In this document: positions 56,015-64,000 of the stretch, piece after piece
Position numbering within the stretch: position 1 is the first letter of the stretch
How the letters are laid out: each line of letters opens with the position of its first letter
From: Leptobrachium leishanense
Taxonomy: Eukaryota; Chordata; Amphibia; Anura; Megophryidae
Length of the DNA: 64,000 nucleotides
NCBI GenBank assembly: GCA_009667805.1
Contig: CM019063.1
Location: 62,519,506-62,583,505 of the forward strand
Reading direction: 5' to 3'
Notes under the pieces: generated by a model
Seen by the model: only the letters and a program-made list of their open reading frames with translations
Databases searched by the model: none
What the model was told of the DNA's origin: nothing
Position numbers and translations under genes: made by a program

Positions 56015-56069
56015 TAAGCTTTCCCATATCTTATCAGTTTACCTCCTGTTTTGCCTATCCCAACCTTTA

Positions 56070-56390
56070 GGCTGCAGTCACACGAGTGCACTGAGTGTGT
56101 CTGAGTGACCGCACTTCCCTGTTACGTCGCAGCTTTGTGAAGGCTAGACGAGGAGGGCCACATGGGGTAGTGTGCGCACGAATTGCGTGTGATACCACCG
56201 GACGTGATTTCAGCCTGCCAGTCAAAAAGCTATGACGGATGCATTGCTGATCCATAGGAGGATCGCACTTTGCAGCACTGAGCACACTGACTGTGCTCAG
56301 CGAGGTGGCCACACAGGCGTCAGAGTGGAAGGAATGCCCACTCTCACGGATGTTCCTTCCACTCTGAAAAAAGCTTGTGTGACCGCAGCC
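56070..56390. mobile_element. Harbinger-type MITE with TTA duplication
   Basis: GGCTGCAGTCACACGAGT and GCTTGTGTGACCGCAGCC, 18-bp inverted ends with three mismatches, flanked by TTA (56067-56069, 56391-56393). A 3-bp TWA duplication is typical of PIF/Harbinger. No transposase. Confidence 0.75.
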
Positions 56391-56393
56391 TTA

Positions 56394-57210
56394 ACCAACA
56401 CATATGTGCTACGTGGAAGGGTGCACATCATTTAAGTCTTTTGGCTGGTTGTGTAACAAAGCAGATCACTGCCTTCTGATCTGTAAATCATCAATTGTCA
56501 GGTCTTTATGCCTGGTTGAGATTGGACACAGAAGTAATGCTAGCAGATAATCCAGATGAAGTTAGGCAGGGATAAAGATCAATTGCATTTTTCCCATGGG
56601 GAAAGATGATTTTTTAAAAATAGAAACCTTACACCTATGAGAGACGACAGTGTTGAAATAATAAAACTGTACCATGGGCTGTTATCTCATGATTACAAAA
56701 CAACAGAGTGCCAAATGAACTTGGTAAGAACTTGGGGCGTTTTTGAAATCTGCCCCAGCTGAGGCCCCTTTACACATGCTCAGACTGTAGAAGTCAGATT
56801 TCAGTCCCCAACAGCTAAAAACTTCAACAACCATCACAGATTCAAAGGCCAGAATGATAAGATATCATATTACATATGCTGAAAAACGACTACTGCTGTT
56901 GATTCAAAAGAAGGCAAAAATGTCTGTCTGATGCGATCGCCAAATGTGTAACATACAGGGTGAAAAAATCCTTCTTTACCCACTAATGGCAGTCAGAGTT
57001 CTCCTTGGATCAATCAGCTTTTTACCAAAGAAATAAATCTTATAACTCTTAATATTATATTTTTGTAGGAAGTCGTCCAGTAATTGTTTATGTTATTTAG
57101 TAATTTATATTGATTGAGTAAATTTTGCAGAGGGACCCCTGCTGATGCTGTAAAGCCTGGCGATCTAGGAAAAATTGGATCTCCAAATGTGGTTATCTAC
57201 CTTAGACTGG
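56394..57210. other. No gene seen
   Basis: Non-coding sequence. Confidence 0.5.
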
Positions 57211-57773
57211 CTGTCCACTGGGTCAGTAGTTAGATGATCAACGTAGTCATCAGACTACGGGCAACTTTATCACACAACGTGGATCGTCCACTGGTATCGA
57301 CTATGGATGACCCAGGTCGACAGGTGGACAGGCCGCCAAACACCACCGAAGAAAGACAGACTGCAAGGGGAGAAATAGAATGCCACCAAAGACCGCCGGA
57401 CTGCAGGAAAAAAATTGGAACTCAGCGTTTCTTGTAATAGATGTTTAAACCAATAAAAAAATGTATTTAAAATGTGTATAAATAATAAAAAAAGGTCCTT
57501 TAAAAAAGAATAAAAAGGTCTGATACAGAATTAAAAAATACTTTTTTTAAAAATTTGGGGAGTCAAAAATTTTGTAAAAAAAATACAAAAAGATCAGAAA
57601 AATAACTAAATAAATATATTAAAGACTGTTTGCTGAAAATGAAAAGAATAAACAGGTTTATAAAAAAAAAATATTTTACATTGAATCCTATGGGATTCGC
57701 CTTTTTAAACCTGTTGAAATGAACCACAGAAAATCAAGGCATTTTTTCATGTAAGCTGTACCAGGCTGTTCGA

Positions 57774-59801
57774 TAGAGATGTGCATGGCTGAAAAATTTG
57801 CTTTGTTTAGTTTCTTTTCATTTTAAAATAATTTCGTTTTCGGAATTTCATTGCTAATTTCATTTAGTTTCTTTTAGTTTTGGATCGATTCGAAATTTCA
57901 TATCGATTTGAATTGATATATCAATTCGATTAGTTAATATATCAATTCAATAGCTGATATCAATTCTAATTTTGGATCACTAAATAAAACCCCAATTAAT
58001 CAAATTTTGCTGTTAAAAGAAAAGCTAGGATTAAATATTAAGCTGTGTCACAGATTTTAGTATTTGAGTCAAATTAAACAGTGAAACGAAAATAATTTGT
58101 TTCATAAAGTCGTTTGCTGACTATTACTTGTATTGTAAGTTAAGATCAATTCGATAGTTGATATCAATTCAATCGTTGATATCAAATTCAATTCGATAGT
58201 TGATATCAATTTGAATTTTCCACCGTAGTTTTCAATGTTAAAAAATCCCAGTTTTTATTAAATATTTCTTAAACCATTTATAATTTTCAATTGCAGCAAA
58301 CCAAAAAGCCATTTTTTTTTATTGCTGAACGCACACAGACTAAAAGAAAATAATTCAGCTGCATGCGTTCAGCAAAGAAAAACAGACCTCATTATTACAT
58401 TTAAAATAAATTAGGAAACTTAAACTTTCACCTAAAAAATCCCGAAAAATGCCAAAAAAATTCTAAAAAATAAATTTAAAAAATGGTTGTTTGTTTAATA
58501 ATTGAATTTTTTTGTAAGGTTAAAAACAATGCTAGAAAAAAGTCTAGCATCTGCATTAATTAAAAAGTGACATGTTCCGTTTTTCTTTCTGTTTTAGACC
58601 TTTCGGTTCAGGTTTTTTACGTTGTAGATCATTTTGTTCTTTTTTTTCCTTTCAGTTCATTTCGTTACGAAATTTATATACAGGGTTATTCAAAGAGAAT
58701 CGAAAAGTCACCACACGTTCGGTGACTTTTCGTTCTCTTCAATTCGGTGCAATTTGGCGATCCCGTTTCGGCGACCCTGCGGTGTATTCAGCAAGCATCA
58801 CAGGGCCGTCGTAGTGCAGGGAAAAGCCGCTGCAAACCCGCCGAACACTCACCGGAAAACCCGACGAAAACATCTGGATTAACTCCGCAGAACACGCTGG
58901 AGAAACCCGAGCAGCCGCCGATCACAGTGCAGATCAGCTGCCGGATAAAGCCGACACCGCAGACGAATGGAGTAAAAAAAAAAACACAGTACGCTTGAAT
59001 GTCTGAAAAGTGAAACTCTGTTTGAAAAGAAACTACAGAACAAAATTGTCTGAAATTTAAATATAAGATCCAATGAATGATAATAAAAAGGACTGTTACA
59101 GAAAAAAGAAAGAACGATTTAGAAAAACAAATGGAATTTTTTTTTGCAAAAAAATCCAGAAAAATGCTTAAAAGCCCCTAAAAAAATCTAATAATAGAGA
59201 GACTTTTTGCTGCAGAATATTATAATCAACGGATTATTAGATTTTGAATTAAAACGGGAATATTTTTAACATTGAAGCCTATGGGATTCGCCTGAAAAAC
59301 CTGTCGAATGAAACCACCGAAGAGCAGGGCAATTCGGTAACTTTTCACTGCTGGTTTTTGTTCTCTGAATAGACGAAGCATTGCTTCTCTATGGGGATTT
59401 AGCTGCCCTCGAACAGGCACCGAACAGGCACCGTATGTGCAGGCAATTCGCCAGCATTTGGTGAACTGCCTGCTCTCTGATTAGCCGAATGGCCAGGAAA
59501 GGTAACCGTACGCTGAATTTCACTGTTCGGTTACCTTTCGGCCACAATTTGGATCTCTTTGAATAACCCTGTTAGTTTTTGATCGTTTTGTTCCGTTTTT
59601 TTCATCATTTCGTATCATTTGCATTCCGTTTTATTTCGTTTAGGTCCCATATCGAAATGATTTTGTTTGTGATGAAACTTTGATTCGGGATTTCGTAATT
59701 TCGGGCCACCGATATTTCATTTCGGAAATGCTTCCGAAAGAACGAAAATGATCAATTTCGTACGAAATTCAATTCGGAATGAAACGAATTGCACATCCCT
59801 A
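57774..59801. mobile_element. Composite hAT element, 8-bp duplication with one mismatch
   Basis: TAGAGATGTGCA at the left and TGCACATCCCTA at the right, flanked by CTGTTCGA (57766-57773) and CCGTTCGA (59802-59809). TTCG-rich, AT-rich interior. It contains a complete CAGGG element. No transposase. Confidence 0.88.
58681..59571. mobile_element. CAGGG-family DNA element, complete, nested in hAT
   Basis: CAGGGTTATTCAAAGAGAAT to TGGATCTCTTTGAATAACCC plus TG, 891 bp, the same parts as 38163-39006. No transposase. Confidence 0.85.
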
Positions 59802-59965
59802 CCGTTCGACTTCATACAACAAAATTCAAATGAGAAAAGTCGCTAGTCTGATGTAGTTGAACGAAGTCGTCTGATGGAAGTCAGAGGCAGTGGACAAGGG
59901 TCTCCTCTGTGTTATGGAATTAGTCATCCAACCCCCCCTTATCCAACTATGGACCCAGTGGACAC

Positions 59966-61068
59966 CCAGCCTTATTCTTGTCACTATTTACTACAGCTTG
60001 CACATGCCAGAAGCTGCATGCCGCTAGTAACCAAAACGATGAGAAGAGCATGGCATGACGTCGACCTTGACCCTTCCCCAGTGCAAACATCCCTATGCTG
60101 GGATGTATGCCATTAGCTCATTTAGTGAAGCCAGTAACAAATGCCTCGAAATATGTCACCAGAGTGACCCGTCTCCGCATTACGGCACTTGTAACTAATA
60201 AATCCATATCAATCAGTCCGTATCGCCTTCCTAAATACATAACTGCTCGCTATCGTTCTGTTTTTCATTTAAAGACCATTATACTTTTACACAACGGCAT
60301 TTGCGTTAATCATCAGTCATTTACGGATATTTTTCGCGATTGAGATTCCAAGCCCGCGTCCATTACTGTTTACTACACTAACCGAATATATGTATGATCT
60401 ATTAACATCCATCTAGGACAATTACCCTAAGTATTTCCATAAGAGCATTATGTCAGATCAATCCAATCATGACGAAATGTTCTGCCTGTTTAACGTTAAG
60501 GCAAAAATGCAGAGACCTTCCCCAACAAATGCCTATTAACTGATCGAAAAACCAAGAGCCCGATAAATGTAATACTGTAATTAGATTAATTAATATAATT
60601 AAATGAGCTACTTGTAAATCTGACAAAAAAAACCCCCTGAAAAACAGAAACATGCAGGCTCGGCACATCATTTTTATGCTGCTTGACAGACAGATTAAAC
60701 TAAATTAAATCAAATCAATGGCTGGATACATGAGCCTGACCCACCAGTCATCCCAAGGTATGGGTGGCAGACAACCCACTGTCTCCTGATTTAAAACTAC
60801 GGGATCCGTAAAGTTTACAAGAAAGGTGGTGGACTCGTCGGGTAGTTGAGTTGTCTATGGCAAGAGCGTGCAGGGTTCTGGATGCGAATAAAATGTCAAC
60901 CTGAAATGGGCGCTGTGGTCAGGGTGGTCCTAGTTCGAACTTGAACCTCATGCATGTGATGTCCATGCTTGAACCATGGTCCAAAATGTAATATGACTTA
61001 ATTGAAGGTGATATAATTTCCGTGTCAGGACTCCACGACCAGATACATTACAAAGTAATATGGTGCCA
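59966..61068. other. No gene seen
   Basis: Non-coding. An 80-codon frame at 59874-60116 crosses an element junction and is not gene-like. Confidence 0.5.
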
Positions 61069-61271
61069 GCTAGGTGGAGTAGAGGTAACATCACTGCTCT
61101 ATAACCGTGGAGAGAGACTGTGGCGACACAGATTCGATCCCGGCAAGAGCACCTCTCCAGTAACTGTCCTTGGGCAAGACACGTAACGGTACATACTCGC
61201 CACCCAGGACATACTTGAAAACGAGAGAAATCTCATAGAATCCTTCCTGGTAAAATACTTTCTCAAAAAAA
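61069..61271 (+). mobile_element. tRNA-headed SINE with LINE B tail, copy 2
   Basis: TGGAGTAGAGGTAACATCAC (A-box region), GATTCGATCCC (B box, one mismatch), TTGGGCAAGACACG, then CCAGGACATACTTGAAAACG and AGAGAAATCTC with TTCCTGGTAAAATACTTT. Same order as the copy at 25046 with moderate divergence. Confidence 0.82.
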
Positions 61272-61374
61272 AATGTCAAGAAGAAAAAAGTGGGGGAAAT
61301 GCTTCTAAGAAGCACAAACATAAAAAGTAGAAAAAGTATAAGCAAATCATGACATAAAGTATCACACATGTATA

Positions 61375-61926
61375 TTATTCAGTATACTGTGGGGACAAAA
61401 AAGTAATATTTGGTTGGTATGTAATATTTGGTTGGACGCATTTTGCTGTGATTACGGCACGCATTCGCCGTGGCATCGTGTTGATAAGCTCATGCAATGT
61501 CACAGCCTTTATTTGCGTCCAGAGTGGCATTGGTTTGTGGCCAAGATCTTGTATTGATGATGGGAGAGTCGCGGCGCTGCGTAAAGTCTTCTCCAGCACA
61601 TTATCCCAAAGATTCTCAATGGGGTTAAGGTCTGGACTGTGCGCTGGCCAATCCATGTGTGAAAATGATGTCTCGTGCTCCCTGAACCACTCTTGCACAA
61701 TTTGAGTCTTATGAATCCTGGCATTGCCATCTTGGAATATGCCCGCTGTTCCATCATCAAAGAGAAAACCCATTGATGGAAAAACCTGCTCATTTAGTAT
61801 ATTCAGGGAGTCACATGACCTCATTTTTTGGGCACAAAATGTTAGTGAACCTAAAACTGACCAACTGAAGTATCTCCAGATCATAACAGGCTTGTATGGG
61901 AGATGGTGACATTTGTTTCCAGCCAG
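61375..61926 (-). pseudogene. Tc1-like transposase fragment, DD37E spacing
   Basis: Minus-strand frame from about [20 protein letters not shown] through [14 protein letters not shown] and [18 protein letters not shown] to [15 protein letters not shown] and a stop at 61375. The second catalytic Asp (QDGNARIH) and the Glu (NPIE) are separated by 37 residues, not 34, which places it in the DD37E branch of Tc1-like elements. HGGGS before VMIW, expected in the family, is missing. The first catalytic Asp region, both helix-turn-helix domains and the N-terminus are absent, so it is inactive. The element terminus (CTGTGGGGACAAAAAAGTAA) lies at about 61388, inside the reading frame end; the other terminus is lost. 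Confidence 0.82.
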
Positions 61927-62372
61927 GCAGTGTGTATAGATAGAGAGAGATAAGTCATTGTGGAAACCACATATATGTCCAAGTGTCTACATGTCTAAAG
62001 GCCTTTATCAAGGTGATAAAGGCTTTTAGAGGCCGAAACGTCGTTTTTTTTAATACATATCTAATAAACTTCGGATTTTAGAGAAGTCCTCGAGAGCCTC
62101 CCTCCACCATCTTTTATTCATATGTATATTACACTTGGGAGTTCAGCACCGGGGCAACAACCTTGCTGACTTCATTGGGAGCTATCATGGCTTCAGCCTC
62201 CCACTAGGATACGAGCCTCTCACCATTTTTCTACTTATATATAAAAGTTCCAAAAGATTCAGACACACTCAGAAACTGGCTTAGAGGAAAATAAAAGAGT
62301 ATTTATTTAGAAAAACATCAATGTTTCAGTTCCCAACGGAACTTTCTTCAGGATGACCAAAATATACATATA
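61927..62372. other. No gene; two Penelope-like terminal hairpins
   Basis: Plus strand near 62008-62043: GGTGATAAAGGC, TTTTAGAG, GCCGAAACGTCG. Minus strand at 62320-62354: CCTGAAGAAAGTTCCGTTGG then GAACTGAAACATTG, the clearest hammerhead-like example in the window (CTGAAGA, 6-bp stem, GAAAC). Confidence 0.55.
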
Positions 62373-63964
<1,592 letters not shown>

Positions 63965-64000
63965 TATATATTCTTTTCTTTTTTAAGTGACAGTAGGCTT

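Larger units (their letters stand above)
57211..59965. mobile_element. Outer DNA element of a nested stack (tentative)
   Basis: CTGTCCACTGGGTC (57211-57224) and GACCCAGTGGACAC (59952-59965) are inverted with one mismatch. Inside, 57400-57740 is a diverged AT-rich core (ATTGAATCCTATGGGATTCG), then a hAT element, then CTTCATACAACAAAATTC and a CAGACTACG-related right arm. No outer target duplication seen. Confidence 0.45.

Overview
This window looks like accessory, repeat-dominated vertebrate nuclear DNA, most likely from an amphibian (probably a frog). The reasons are several Tc1-type transposons with long inverted repeats, L2/CR1-type LINEs, a Penelope-like element, TTAA-flanked and hAT MITEs, and large minisatellites. 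The species call is inference. I found no convincing host gene exon, no tRNA or rRNA gene and no prokaryotic feature. Every recognisable protein is a broken or truncated mobile-element protein.

Layout. 0-6.9 kb: microsatellites, long hairpins, a 22-bp minisatellite, a hAT MITE with an exact 8-bp target duplication, and a fragment of an abundant CAGGG-ended family. 7-13.5 kb: a nearly complete DD34E Tc1 element, a TTAA MITE and a near full-length L2-like LINE (LINE A). 13.5-19 kb: a degenerate minisatellite and a duplicated segment interrupted by solo LTRs. 19.4-22.7 kb: a non-autonomous Ty3/gypsy-like element on the minus strand with 5-bp target duplications and a gag zinc knuckle. 25-36.7 kb: a tRNA-headed SINE, two more Tc1 elements, two 5-prime-truncated LINE A copies, and a Penelope-like element split by a second LINE (LINE B). 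38-46 kb: CAGGG family copies and hAT, TTAA and other palindromic MITEs. 47.5-51 kb: a LINE B copy whose end carries an 18-copy 39-bp array, itself split by a hAT element. 51-60 kb: two hAT-ended composites with CAGGG copies nested inside, a long polypyrimidine tract and a CR1-like tail. 60-64 kb: a second SINE copy, a DD37E Tc1-like fragment and a fifth Tc1 element.

How the parts relate. The SINE shares its 3-prime tail with LINE B, so LINE B is its probable source of reverse transcriptase. LINE A and LINE B tails each contain a small stem-loop of the kind LINE reverse transcriptases recognise. Hairpins resembling Penelope hammerhead ribozymes recur at about ten places, twice as head-to-head inverted pairs. 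The CAGGG elements and some hAT elements share an AT-rich core. Precise target duplications allow the insertion order to be read at several loci.

Limits: family assignment is by motif recognition only. No database search, alignment or folding program was run. Boundaries without a target duplication are approximate.
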